A DNA stretch of 64,000 nucleotides, from NCBI GenBank assembly GCA_900102115.1, contig FNAW01000004.1, positions 186,001 through 250,000 of the forward strand, written 5' to 3'. Shown in pieces: positions 43,149 to 51,865 of the stretch. Positions within the stretch are counted from its first letter, which is position 1. Each line of letters opens with the position of its first letter. Under the pieces are notes generated by a model. That model had not been told where the DNA came from and did no database searches. It saw only the letters and a program-made list of their open reading frames with translations. A program made the position numbers and the translations under genes. The stretch is from Blastococcus fimeti (GTDB lineage: Bacteria > Actinomycetota > Actinomycetes > Mycobacteriales > Geodermatophilaceae).

Positions 43149-43469
43149 ATGGCACGCACCGGCGGGACCCAGATCTTCACCCTGCTCGCCACCGTCGTCC
43201 GCGTCGTGGCGTCGGTGATCGGCGCGCTGATCGTCGCCCACGCGGTGTTCGTCTTCTTCGAGGCGAACCCGACCAACCCGCTGGTGGAGTTCACCGCCGG
43301 CATCCGGGACAGCTTCGGCTGGTTCACCAAGGACCTGTTCCGGCCGTCCGACCCGAAGATCGGCGAGACGATCAACGACGCGCTGGCCGCCCTGATCTGG
43401 GTGGTCGCCGGCAACCTGGTCTCGAAGCTGATCGTCCGGCTGGCGCCTGCCTCGAGCGCCAGGGCCTGA
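43149..43469 (+). CDS. small two-helix membrane protein of unknown function
   Basis: A protein of 106 residues, not assigned to a family. Two hydrophobic segments are visible (about 9-34, FTLLATVVRVVASVIGALIV onward, and about 78-95, ALAALIWVVAGNLVSKLIV), separated by an acidic and aromatic loop with FGWFTKDLFRPSDPKIG. ATG 43149 and regular codon use support it as real. It follows the EEP gene by 49 bases and is closed by a strong bidirectional hairpin. Confidence 0.72.
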   Translation: MARTGGTQIFTLLATVVRVVASVIGALIVAHAVFVFFEANPTNPLVEFTAGIRDSFGWFTKDLFRPSDPKIGETINDALAALIWVVAGNLVSKLIVRLAPASSARA

Positions 43470-43473
43470 CCAC

Positions 43474-43518
43474 CTGCTTCTCCGCGGTGAAGCAGACCGC
43501 TTCACCGCGGAAAAGCAG
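43474..43518. terminator. strong bidirectional terminator hairpin
   Basis: CTGCTT, one mismatch, TCCGCGGTGAAGC, a 5-base AGACC loop, GCTTCACCGCGGA, one mismatch, AAGCAG: a 19-bp stem with one internal mismatch, centred between the convergent small membrane protein and the 73-residue protein genes. Its symmetry lets it serve both strands. Confidence 0.85.
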
Positions 43519-43524
43519 AGGGGC

Positions 43525-43746
43525 TCAGCGGTTCTCGGGGAGCTGCACGCCGGCGCGGTTGGGCTTGTCCGTCGGGTGCGCGTAGCGGACCATCTCGACC
43601 GGCATCGGGAAGTTGTGGTCCTGACCGAAGGGCGACAGGCCACCGGCGACGGACGCGGAGAGCTCGGTCAGCGGCGGGCCACCGTCCTCCGACTCGCCCC
43701 AGGTGGGCTCGACGAGGTGGGCGTTCTTCGCGTTGCGCTTCGACAT
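43525..43746 (-). CDS. small conserved actinobacterial protein (Rv0863-like position)
   Basis: A polar protein of 73 residues that begins SKRNAKNAHLVEPTWGE and ends HPTDKPNRAGVQLPENR, with a central SPFGQDHNFPMPVEMVRYA. No known domain is visible. It sits divergently from the XPB-associated gene, which is the arrangement of Rv0863 and Rv0862c in mycobacteria; the relationship is inferred from position and size, not from sequence comparison. ATG 43746. The transcripts of the two divergent genes start within about 70 bases. Confidence 0.72.
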   Translation of the reverse strand: MSKRNAKNAHLVEPTWGESEDGGPPLTELSASVAGGLSPFGQDHNFPMPVEMVRYAHPTDKPNRAGVQLPENR

Positions 43747-43819
43747 GGGGCCCATCTTCCCCGACGCCCTGCCCGGACCGCACGGCGCCGCTCCCGGACC
43801 GCGTCGTAACGTGGACCGG

Positions 43820-46078
43820 ATGCCCACCGCCCCTCCGCCGACGCTCGCCGCCTGGCTGCGCACGCGCGACGACGACCAGCTCGCCGCTCTGCTGGCCGCC
43901 CGTCCCGACGTCGCCCGCCCGGCGCCCTCGGACGTCGTCGCCCTCGCCGGCCGGCTGGCCGTGCCGGTGTCGGTGGACCGCGCCCTCGACGAGCTCGACG
44001 CCGGGACGCTGCAGGTGCTCGACGTGGTGCTGCTCGCGCCCACCGACGGCGTGCCGCGCGACGAGCTGGTGGCCGCCCTCCCCGACGTCCCCGGGGAGCT
44101 GCTCGGGACGGCGCTGACCGCGCTGACTGACCGGGCGCTGCTGTGGGGCGACGACGTCCTGCACGCACCCGATCCGGTGCGCCGCGCGGTGCGGCATCCC
44201 GCCGGGTTGGGCCGCCGGGCCGTCGACCTGCGGGTGCAGCTGCCCGCCGACCTGCCGGCGGTGCTGGCCGGACTGGCCGACGACGAGCGCGCAGTGCTCG
44301 ACCGGCTGGCCGGCGACCGCCCGGTGGGACACCTGCCCGACAGCTCCGGCGGCGCGGACTCTCCGGCCCGGCGGCTGCTGCAGCGCGGCCTGCTGGCCCG
44401 GATCGACGCGCTCAACGTGGAGCTGCCCCGGGAGATCGGACTGCTGCTCCGCGGGGACCAGCCGTTCGGCCCGCCGCGGCTGCGGCCCGAGCCGGAGCCG
44501 ACCACCCGCGACCCGAAGACCGTCGACCGGCAGGCCGCCGGTGCGGCGATGGAATCGGTGGGCCGGATCGGCGAGCTGCTCGCCCTCCTCGAGGAGGAGC
44601 CGGCCGGCCTGCTGCGCAGCGGCGGGGTGGCCGTCCGGGACCAGAAGCGGCTGGCGCGGGACCTGCACGTGCCCGAGCCCGACGCGGCCTGGCTGCTCGA
44701 GCTGGCGCTGGCCGCCGGGCTGCTCGACGTCGGCGGACCGCACCGCGACGAGTGGCTGCCCACCCGGGCCTACGACATCTGGCGGGAGCAGGACCTCGCC
44801 GACCGCTGGGCGGCGCTGGCGGCCGGCTGGCTGGCCGGGATCCGGTTGCCGGCGCTCGTCGGGCAGCGGGACGTGGCGGGCAAGGCGGCGAACGCGCTCT
44901 CCCCCGACCTGGTGCGGCACACCGCTCCGGCGATCCGCCGGTCGGCCCTGGCCGCGCTCGCCGAGCACCCGGAGGGCTCGGGGCTGGGCGCCGACGACCT
45001 GGTGGCCCTGCTGCGCTGGCGCACCCCGCGGCGGGCCGACCGGCTGGCGCCGGTCCCGGGCATGCTCGCCGAGGCCGCCCGGCTCGGGATCGTCGTCGGC
45101 GGGGTGCTCTCCTCGGGTGGGCGCGGCCTGCTCTCCGGAGGTGAGGACGGCGCGGCCGCCGGCATGCGCGGTCTGCTGCCCGCGCCGGTCGACCACGTGC
45201 TCGCCCAGCCCGACCTCTCGCTGATCGCGCCCGGCCCGCTCGTCGCGGAGCTGGCCGACACGCTCTCGGTCGTCGCCGACGTGGAGTCCTCCGGCGGCGC
45301 GACGGTCTTCCGGGTGTCGGAGTCCAGCGTCCGCCGGGCCCTGGACGCCGGCTGGTCGGCGTCGGACCTGCACGACTTCTTCACCAAGGCGTCGCGCACG
45401 CCGGTGCCTCAGGCCCTGGACTACCTGGTCGACGACGTCGCGCGCCAGCACGGCCGGCTCCGCGTCGGTGCCATCGAGAGCTACGTGCGCTCCGACGACC
45501 ACGGGTTGCTCTCCCAGGTGCTCGGCGACCGCCGGACGGCGCCGGCCGAGCTGCGCCGGCTGGCACCGGGGGTGCTGGTCAGCGGGCTCGCCGCCGACGA
45601 GGTGCTCTCGGTGCTGCGCGCGGCGGGCTACGCGCCGGCCGGCGAGAACCCGGGCGGCGCCGTCCTCACCCGGCCGCCCGGGCGACCGAGGGCCGCCGGC
45701 CGGCGGACCGGCACCGAGGCCCCGTCCGCGCCGCGGCCGCTGACCCTCGACGAGCTGGCCGCCACCGTGCGCGAGATCCGGGCCGGTGACGCCGCCGTCG
45801 CGGCCCGGCGCGGCGAGGCCGTGCGCCAGGTGCCGGGCGTGACGACGGCGTCGACGCTGGAACTGCTGTCCCGCGCCGTGCGCGAGGGGACGCCGGTGTG
45901 GCTGGGCTACGTCGACGCCCAGGGCAGCGGCAGCCAGCGGGTGGTGCAGCCGGTGTCGCTCGTCGGCGGCTTCCTGCAGGGCTTCGACGAACGCCGCGGC
46001 GAGAGCCGGACCTTCGCCGTCCACCGCATCACCTCGGTCGCGCTGGTGGAGGCGGACGACGCCCCCGCGCCCGGCTGA
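43820..46078 (+). CDS. XPB-associated helicase C-terminal-domain protein (Rv0862c family)
   Basis: A protein of 752 residues with no Walker motifs of its own. N-terminal helical repeats (LAAWLRTRDDDQLAALLAAR, LDAGTLQVLDVVLLAPTDG) precede a middle all-helical region. A Helicase_C_3/Ssl2-like domain follows (about 455-600; PVDHVLAQPDLSLIAPGPLV, RALDAGWSASDLHDFFTKAS), then an Arg-rich linker and a C-terminal WYL-like barrel (VWLGYVDAQGSGSQRVVQPV). Its mycobacterial counterpart is adjacent to XPB helicase, which suggests a shared role in DNA or RNA transactions. ATG 43820. Confidence 0.85.
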   Translation: MPTAPPPTLAAWLRTRDDDQLAALLAARPDVARPAPSDVVALAGRLAVPVSVDRALDELDAGTLQVLDVVLLAPTDGVPRDELVAALPDVPGELLGTALTALTDRALLWGDDVLHAPDPVRRAVRHPAGLGRRAVDLRVQLPADLPAVLAGLADDERAVLDRLAGDRPVGHLPDSSGGADSPARRLLQRGLLARIDALNVELPREIGLLLRGDQPFGPPRLRPEPEPTTRDPKTVDRQAAGAAMESVGRIGELLALLEEEPAGLLRSGGVAVRDQKRLARDLHVPEPDAAWLLELALAAGLLDVGGPHRDEWLPTRAYDIWREQDLADRWAALAAGWLAGIRLPALVGQRDVAGKAANALSPDLVRHTAPAIRRSALAALAEHPEGSGLGADDLVALLRWRTPRRADRLAPVPGMLAEAARLGIVVGGVLSSGGRGLLSGGEDGAAAGMRGLLPAPVDHVLAQPDLSLIAPGPLVAELADTLSVVADVESSGGATVFRVSESSVRRALDAGWSASDLHDFFTKASRTPVPQALDYLVDDVARQHGRLRVGAIESYVRSDDHGLLSQVLGDRRTAPAELRRLAPGVLVSGLAADEVLSVLRAAGYAPAGENPGGAVLTRPPGRPRAAGRRTGTEAPSAPRPLTLDELAATVREIRAGDAAVAARRGEAVRQVPGVTTASTLELLSRAVREGTPVWLGYVDAQGSGSQRVVQPVSLVGGFLQGFDERRGESRTFAVHRITSVALVEADDAPAPG

Positions 46079-46171
46079 CCTCCCCACCAGGCGTTATTCG
46101 CTTCCCTCTCCTCATCGACCTGCGGAAGAATCCCGCCACCGCTCGACGTTGCGCGTGAATAAGGTTGGCTT

Positions 46172-46202
46172 CGGCAACTTGTTCTGCCGTGAACGGTTGC
46201 CG
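46172..46202. promoter_or_regulatory. inverted repeat upstream of the cyclopropane synthase gene
   Basis: CGGCAAC (46172-46178) and GTTGCCG (46196-46202) form a 7-bp inverted repeat with a 17-base spacer, ending 21 bases before ATG 46224. It lies in a relatively AT-rich 145-base leader. It may be an operator or an mRNA hairpin over the ribosome-binding region. Confidence 0.35.
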
Positions 46203-46223
46203 CCCAGGTGACGAGGAGCAGAC

Positions 46224-47507
46224 ATGGCACGACGACGGACGGTGGCGGACCGGCTCGCGGAGGCGCTGGGCACCGTGCTCGGCACGACCGAACTCCCCCT
46301 CCGGCTGCGCGGGTGGGACGGCTCGCTGACCGGCCCGGCCGGGGCGCCGGTGATCGCGGTGCGGTCCCGCCGTGCGCTGCGCCGGCTCGCCTGGTCGCCG
46401 GGGCAGCTGGGCCTCGGCCGGGCCTACGTCGCGGGCGAGATCGAGATCGAGGACGACGTCTTCGACACCTTCGCAGCACTCCGCTCGGTGGGCCGGCTCG
46501 CCGAGAAGGGGTCGATGCCCGCGGCCACGGTCCGGGACCGGCTGGACCTCGTCGGTTCGGCGCTGCGGCTGGGCGCGATCGGCCCCGAGCCCGCGCCGCC
46601 GGCCGAGGAGGCCGACCTCGGCCGCATCGGCCGCCGCCACTCGCGCGGCCGGGACGCCGCCGCGATCTCCCACCACTACGACGTGGGCAACGAGTTCTAC
46701 GAGCTGGTCCTCGGCCCGTCGATGGTCTACTCCTGCGCGGTCTGGGACTCCCCCGACGTCGGGCTGGAGGCCGCCCAGGAGGCGAAGCTGGACCTGGTCT
46801 GCCGCAAGCTCGGGCTCACCGAGGGCGACCGGCTGCTCGACGTCGGATGCGGCTGGGGCAGCCTGGCGATCCACGCGGCGCAGCGCTACGGCGCGACCGT
46901 CGTCGGCATCACGCTCTCGGAGGAGCAGGCGCAGCTGGCCCGCAAGCGGGTGGCCGAGGCGGGGCTGACCGACCGGATCGACATCCGGGTGCAGGACTAC
47001 CGCGCGGTCGACGACGGCCCGTTCGACGCGATCAGCTCCATCGGCATGTCCGAGCACGTCGGCCGGGCGGAGATGCCGGCGTACGTGCGGCAGCTGCACG
47101 ACCTGCTGCGCCCGGGCGGGCGGCTGCTCAACCACGCCATCGCCTGGAACGCCGGGACGGCGACGTGGAACCCCGACACCTTCATCGCCCGCTACGTCTT
47201 CCCCGACGGCGAGCTGCTCGGACTGGGCGAGACCGTCGGGCTGCTCGAGGCCGGCGGCGCGCTGGAGGTGCTGGACGTCGAGGCGCTGCGGCAGCACTAC
47301 GCGCTGACGCTGCGCGCCTGGGTGCGCCGGCTCGAGGCCGACTGGGACGCCGCGGTCGCCGCGTCGAGCCCGGGCCGGGCGCGGGTGTGGCGGCTGTACA
47401 TGGCCGCGTGCGCGCTGGCCTTCGAGTCCGGCGAGATGGGCGTCAACCAGGTGCTGCTCCGGCGGCCCGGCGGCGAGCAGCCCCCGCTGCGCCGCGACTG
47501 GGTGTGA
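46224..47507 (+). CDS. cyclopropane-fatty-acyl-phospholipid synthase family methyltransferase
   Basis: A SAM-dependent enzyme of 427 residues that methylates or cyclopropanates double bonds in membrane lipids. An N-terminal lipid-binding region (PLRLRGWDGSLTGPAGAP, GRAYVAGEIEIEDD) precedes the methyltransferase core, with ISHHYDVGNEFYELVLG, YSCAVWDSPD, the SAM loop LLDVGCGWGSLAIHAA, ITLSEEQAQLARKR and SIGMSEHVGRAEMP. GAGGAG lies 9 bases before ATG 46224. It lies between the two XPB-related genes, which are neighbours in mycobacteria, so it looks like an insertion in this lineage. Confidence 0.92.
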   Translation: MARRRTVADRLAEALGTVLGTTELPLRLRGWDGSLTGPAGAPVIAVRSRRALRRLAWSPGQLGLGRAYVAGEIEIEDDVFDTFAALRSVGRLAEKGSMPAATVRDRLDLVGSALRLGAIGPEPAPPAEEADLGRIGRRHSRGRDAAAISHHYDVGNEFYELVLGPSMVYSCAVWDSPDVGLEAAQEAKLDLVCRKLGLTEGDRLLDVGCGWGSLAIHAAQRYGATVVGITLSEEQAQLARKRVAEAGLTDRIDIRVQDYRAVDDGPFDAISSIGMSEHVGRAEMPAYVRQLHDLLRPGGRLLNHAIAWNAGTATWNPDTFIARYVFPDGELLGLGETVGLLEAGGALEVLDVEALRQHYALTLRAWVRRLEADWDAAVAASSPGRARVWRLYMAACALAFESGEMGVNQVLLRRPGGEQPPLRRDWV

Positions 47508-47616
47508 GGTCGCCCGTACCGGGTCGGACCGGAAGGGACCGCCGTCTCCCGGCGTTAGCCTGGACAGTCCGGCGTGCACGTCTGCGCCGCAACCCCCGAA
47601 CGAAGGACGTTGACGC

Positions 47617-49302
47617 GTGTCCGACGGCCCCCTGATCGTCCAGTCCGACAAGACGCTGCTGCTCGAGGTCGACCACCCGCTGTCCAAGGAGTGCCGGGCC
47701 GCGATCGCCCCGTTCGCCGAGCTGGAGCGCTCACCCGAGCACGTGCACACCTACCGGGTCACCCCGCTGGCGCTGTGGAACGCGCGCGCCGCCGGGCACG
47801 ACGCGGAGCAGGTGGTCGACGCCCTGGTGCGGTACTCGCGCTACCCGGTGCCGCATGCGCTGCTGGTCGACGTCGCCGACACGATGGACCGCTTCGGCCG
47901 GCTCACCCTGGCCCAGAACCCCGTGCACGGGCTGGTGCTCACCTCCACCGACCGGGCCGTGCTCGAGGAGGTCATCCGGTCGAAGAAGGTCGCCCCGATG
48001 CTGGGCGCCCGCATCGACCAGGACTCCGTGATCGTGCACGCCGCCGAGCGCGGGCGGCTGAAGCAGGCGCTGCTGAAGATCGGCTGGCCGGCCGAGGACC
48101 TCGCCGGCTACGTCGACGGCACGGCGCACCCGATCGAGCTCGACCAGGCCGACTGGCACCTGCGCGACTACCAGCAGGAGGCCGTCGACGGGTTCTGGGC
48201 CGGTGGCTCGGGCGTCGTCGTCCTGCCCTGTGGTGCGGGCAAGACGCTGGTCGGCGCCGCGGCCATGGCCGAGGCCAAGGCGACGACGCTCATCCTGGTG
48301 ACCAACACCGTGGCCGGACGGCAGTGGAAGCGGGAGCTGATCGCGCGCACCTCGCTCACCGAGGAGGAGATCGGCGAGTACTCCGGTGAGCGCAAGGAGA
48401 TCCGGCCGGTCACCATCGCGACCTACCAGGTGATCACCACCCGCCGGAAGGGCGAGTACATCCACCTGGACCTCTTCGACGCGCAGGACTGGGGCCTGAT
48501 CGTCTACGACGAGGTCCACCTGCTCCCCGCGCCGATCTTCCGGCTGACCGCCGACCTGCAGTCCCGCCGCCGGCTGGGGCTGACTGCCACGCTGGTGCGC
48601 GAGGACGGGCGCGAGGACGACGTCTTCTCGCTGATCGGCCCGAAGCGGTACGACGCACCGTGGCGTGACATCGAGGCGCAGGGCTACATCGCGCCGGCGG
48701 AGTGCATCGAGGTGCGGGTCTCGCTCGACGACGAGGAGCGGATGACCTACGCCGTCGCCGAGCCCGAGGAGCGGTACCGGATCGCGGCGACCGCGCAGTC
48801 GAAGCTCCCCGTGATCCGCCGCGTGCTCGAGCGGCACCCCGACGAGCCGTCGCTGGTGATCGGCGCCTACCTCGACCAGCTCGAGGAGCTCGGTGCCGCG
48901 CTCGATGCGCCGGTGATCCAGGGGTCGACGACGAACAAGGAGCGGGAGCGGCTGTTTCAGGCGTTCCGCACCGGCGAGATCCGCACGCTGGTGGTCTCCA
49001 AGGTCGCCAACTTCTCCATCGACCTGCCCGAGGCAGCCGTCGCCGTCCAGGTGTCGGGGACGTTCGGTTCGCGGCAGGAGGAGGCACAGCGGCTGGGCCG
49101 GCTGCTTCGGCCCAAGGCCGACGGGCGGCAGGCGCACTTCTACAGCGTCGTCAGCCGGGACACCCTCGACAGCGAGTACGCCGCGCACCGGCAGCGCTTC
49201 CTCGCCGAGCAGGGCTACGCGTACACGATCGTCGACGCGGACGACCTTGCGGGGCCGGGCGAGGTCAACGGTCCCGACTGGGTGGACGAGTCCGCCGACT
49301 GA
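47617..49302 (+). CDS. ercc3: XPB/Ercc3-type DNA helicase
   Basis: An SF2 helicase of 561 residues related to archaeal and eukaryotic XPB. An N-terminal damage-recognition-like domain (about 1-180) precedes the ATPase: Walker A LPCGAGKTLV (Lys near 209), DEVH box (about 298-301), motif III GLTATLVREDGRED with the RED motif of XPB, and the C-terminal motifs VSKVANFSIDLPEA and EAQRLGRLLRPKADG. The mycobacterial enzyme is an ATP-dependent 3'-5' helicase. GTG 47617. Two cistrons downstream of its Rv0862c-like partner. Confidence 0.94.
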   Translation: MSDGPLIVQSDKTLLLEVDHPLSKECRAAIAPFAELERSPEHVHTYRVTPLALWNARAAGHDAEQVVDALVRYSRYPVPHALLVDVADTMDRFGRLTLAQNPVHGLVLTSTDRAVLEEVIRSKKVAPMLGARIDQDSVIVHAAERGRLKQALLKIGWPAEDLAGYVDGTAHPIELDQADWHLRDYQQEAVDGFWAGGSGVVVLPCGAGKTLVGAAAMAEAKATTLILVTNTVAGRQWKRELIARTSLTEEEIGEYSGERKEIRPVTIATYQVITTRRKGEYIHLDLFDAQDWGLIVYDEVHLLPAPIFRLTADLQSRRRLGLTATLVREDGREDDVFSLIGPKRYDAPWRDIEAQGYIAPAECIEVRVSLDDEERMTYAVAEPEERYRIAATAQSKLPVIRRVLERHPDEPSLVIGAYLDQLEELGAALDAPVIQGSTTNKERERLFQAFRTGEIRTLVVSKVANFSIDLPEAAVAVQVSGTFGSRQEEAQRLGRLLRPKADGRQAHFYSVVSRDTLDSEYAAHRQRFLAEQGYAYTIVDADDLAGPGEVNGPDWVDESAD

Positions 49303-49383
49303 GACCCCGGTCACTCGTGGTAAGGGCCGGGCCGTAGCTTCCAGGGCGACGGTCCGGTCCCCTCCCGAGAGGCACGCATCCCC

Positions 49384-49788
49384 ATGGACGAGATCCAGCA
49401 GCTGGTCGCCCAGAACGAGATCCGCAACCTGGTCGCGCAGTACGCGCAGCTCACCGACGACACCCGGCTCGAGGAGTGGACCGAGCTGTTCGTCGAGGAC
49501 GCCCGCATGGAGGCCAACGGTCAGCCGCTGGAGGGGCGCCCCGCGCTGACCGAGTGGATCACCGGCGTCACCTCGAGCATGAAGCTGCGGCACATCATGG
49601 GCGGGCACACCGTCACGCTGGACTCCGCGACCGAGGCCCACGGCGCCGCGGACATGATCCTGCTGGCCGCCGTCGAGGGCAACTGGGTCCTCGCCGCCGC
49701 CCCGCGGTACGTGGACCGGTACGTGAAGACCGACGCCGGATGGCGCTTCGCCGAGCGGATCCTGGAAGACCGGCCCGCCAAGGCCTGA
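49384..49788 (+). CDS. SnoaL-like/NTF2-fold protein
   Basis: A single-domain protein of 134 residues with a cone-shaped alpha+beta barrel. The opening helix pair EIRNLVAQYAQLTDDTRLEE is typical of SnoaL_4-type proteins, followed by WTELFVEDARMEANGQPLE, RHIMGGHTVTLDSATEA and a final VKTDAGWRFAERILE. Such folds act as small isomerases, cyclases, dehydratases or ligand-binding proteins; no catalytic residue set can be named. ATG 49384. It ends convergently with the DUF222/HNH gene. Confidence 0.82.
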   Translation: MDEIQQLVAQNEIRNLVAQYAQLTDDTRLEEWTELFVEDARMEANGQPLEGRPALTEWITGVTSSMKLRHIMGGHTVTLDSATEAHGAADMILLAAVEGNWVLAAAPRYVDRYVKTDAGWRFAERILEDRPAKA

Positions 49789-49820
49789 CACCGCACCCGC
49801 CGTCCTCCTGATCCCCGCGG

Positions 49821-51629
49821 TCAGAACGGCGGCGGGGCGCTGGTCGCCCGCAGCCCCGACGGGGTGGTGACGGTGAGCGTGCCGTCGGCGGTCAGCTCGT
49901 GCCGCCAGCCGGGCGCCTGGTGCTTGCCCCGGTGGTGCGGGGTGCAATAGCCGACGAGGTTGCCCGCACTGGTCGGCCCGTCCGGCCAGGGTCGGCTGTG
50001 GTCCAGTTCCCCGCCGCGCGGCACCGGCCGACGACAGCCGGGGAACCGGCACCGCCGGTCGCGTGCCCGCAGGTAACGGTCCAGCGCCGCGCCCGGGCGG
50101 TAGCCCGGGGTGGGAGGTGGCGGGCCCAGCCCCGCGGGGCGACGCAGCTCCCGGCTGTCGGTGAGCGCCAGCAGGGCACCGGAGAGCGCGTCGACGACGG
50201 CGATCCGCGGCCGCTCGGCGAGCCCCCCGCCCGCGGTCGCCTCCAGCAACAGGGCCAGAGCCGCGCGGTGCCCGGCGCCCGCCGCCCGCAGCGCCGGGAG
50301 CGCGTCGCCCGCGGCGGAGGCCCGTCCGGCCGGGGAGCGCCGCCACGCGGCCTCCTCGGCAGCGTCGGCCAGCTCGGCGCGGCGGACCGCGGTGCAGGCG
50401 CGGCCGACGGCGCGGTCGAACCCCAGCAGGGCCAGCCCGGCTGCGGTGACCGCCTCGTCGGCATCTCTGCTCGGCGTTCGGAGGGCCGTGCTCCGGGCCG
50501 GCGCCCGCTCCTGCAGTCCTCGCCATCCGGCGTGGTGCACCGGTTCGTACTCGAGCACCGGTCTCCGGCCGGTACCCCATTCCTCCGTGAGCGCGCGTCG
50601 CTCGACGTCGTGCCACCACTCCTCGAGCGCTCGTTCCAGGGGCGATGCACCGCCTGGGTCGGTCTCGTCGCGCTGGCCGAGCTCGTCGGGCGACCCGGCC
50701 TCGTCGGCGCTCTCCTCGTCCGGGAGCAGCCCGAGCGCACGGGCCAGCGCGCGGACCAGCTCCGCAGGGACGACCTGCCCGGCGATCTCACCCGGCGGGT
50801 CCCCGCCGAGCAGCGTGGACACCGCCGCGACCACGGTGAGGTGCGCCTGGACCGGCGCCACCCCCGTCTCGCCCGGCCGCAGCACCAGGTCGAGCAGGCA
50901 GTCGGCCATCTTCTGGCTCCGCGTGCGCTCGTCATCCGGCTCGTCCAGCGCGTCGGCGTAGCGGCCGAGGGCGTCGACCAGGGCCGCCGCCTCGGGCACG
51001 GTCAGCAGCGCCACCGCCTGCGCCATGCCGTCCTCGCGATCGGGCCGGAGGTGCACCCCGCGCCGGCGCGCCGCCTCGGCCAGCCGGCGCGCAGTGTCGC
51101 GGGCGTCGACCAGCAGCCCCAGCCGGCGGGCCTTGTCGGCCAGCTGCGCCGGCGTCGTCACCCGGCCCGCCATCCAGGCGAGCAGCTTCGCCTCGACCTC
51201 CGCCCGCTTCTCGTCGTCCGCGATCGGGCCCACCCGTTCCAGCATCGGGAACAGGTGCCCGACGTGCAGCGCCCCGGACTCCAGCGCCTCCAGGGTGCGT
51301 GGCAGCCGGTGCACGAGGGTGAGCGACCGCTCCAGGAGCGTCTCCGCCGCCTGACCGCTGATCTCCAGCGCGAGGGCGAGCTCCTGCCCGGCCCACTCGC
51401 TGACGTCGACGAGCACCGCGGGCCGCGCCGCCCGACGTTCCTCGCTCATCGCCCCCGGCTGACCCGCCGGGCGGTCGGCCGAGGCGGGGCACGTCGCGGC
51501 GAAGGCGGCGACCGCGCGGGCCCGCACCGCGGTCTGCCGGGAGATCTCGCGGTCGGCTGCCTGCACGGCGCCGAGCGGCCCCGACGCCCAGCCCGCCGTG
51601 GGCTCCCCCGTCGTCGCGCCGTCCGCCAT
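49821..51629 (-). CDS. DUF222 and HNH endonuclease domain protein (13E12 type)
   Basis: A protein of about 602 residues. DUF222 occupies the N-terminal two thirds (WAGQELALALEISGQAAETL, LTVPEAAALVDALGRYADAL), then an Asp/Glu-rich linker and a C-terminal HNH nuclease: RDRRCRFPGC, GGELDHSRPWPDGPTS, NLVGYCTPHHRGKH. The catalytic His and the zinc cysteines are intact, so the nuclease should be active. This architecture is abundant in actinobacteria and forms the mycobacterial 13E12 family, often associated with mobile DNA. ATG 51629 is preferred because a LexA-like box lies just upstream; a GTG at 51653 would put the box inside the gene. Confidence 0.88.
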   Translation of the reverse strand: MADGATTGEPTAGWASGPLGAVQAADREISRQTAVRARAVAAFAATCPASADRPAGQPGAMSEERRAARPAVLVDVSEWAGQELALALEISGQAAETLLERSLTLVHRLPRTLEALESGALHVGHLFPMLERVGPIADDEKRAEVEAKLLAWMAGRVTTPAQLADKARRLGLLVDARDTARRLAEAARRRGVHLRPDREDGMAQAVALLTVPEAAALVDALGRYADALDEPDDERTRSQKMADCLLDLVLRPGETGVAPVQAHLTVVAAVSTLLGGDPPGEIAGQVVPAELVRALARALGLLPDEESADEAGSPDELGQRDETDPGGASPLERALEEWWHDVERRALTEEWGTGRRPVLEYEPVHHAGWRGLQERAPARSTALRTPSRDADEAVTAAGLALLGFDRAVGRACTAVRRAELADAAEEAAWRRSPAGRASAAGDALPALRAAGAGHRAALALLLEATAGGGLAERPRIAVVDALSGALLALTDSRELRRPAGLGPPPPTPGYRPGAALDRYLRARDRRCRFPGCRRPVPRGGELDHSRPWPDGPTSAGNLVGYCTPHHRGKHQAPGWRHELTADGTLTVTTPSGLRATSAPPPF

Positions 51630-51633
51630 GTGT

Positions 51634-51649
51634 TCGATCGTATGTTCGA
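51634..51649 (-). promoter_or_regulatory. LexA/SOS-like box upstream of the DUF222/HNH gene
   Basis: On the minus strand the site reads TCGAACATACGATCGA, one mismatch from the Gram-positive/mycobacterial SOS consensus TCGAAC-N4-GTTCGA. It ends 4 bases before ATG 51629, a position where LexA would block transcription or initiation. SOS boxes ahead of 13E12-family genes are known in M. tuberculosis, from memory. Binding by LexA here is inferred. Confidence 0.65.
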
Positions 51650-51865
51650 CCACTGACAGTTTCGGATGCCCGGCGGGGCGGCTGGGAAGGCCGTGACCGG
51701 CGGGGCGTGACGTATCCGTCCCTCACAGGATGGGAATCACCACACGACTCGCCGGGCAGATGACATCGGCGCAGGTCAGCGGCTCGACAGGCGTCTCTAT
51801 ACGTCGGGCGGAGCGAGGCGCGCGGCAGGACCCGGGTTGGGCGTGTTGCCCCTCCGGCAGCCAAG

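Noticed and set aside
49821..51653. Insertion sequence or prophage remnant around the DUF222/HNH gene
   Set aside because: No terminal inverted repeats, target duplication, integrase or transposase is visible; the gene is intact and composition matches its neighbours.
51630..51653. GTG 51653 as the DUF222/HNH start
   Set aside because: It would place the LexA-like box inside codons 2-7; ATG 51629 leaves it as an operator, though no strong ribosome-binding site exists for either.
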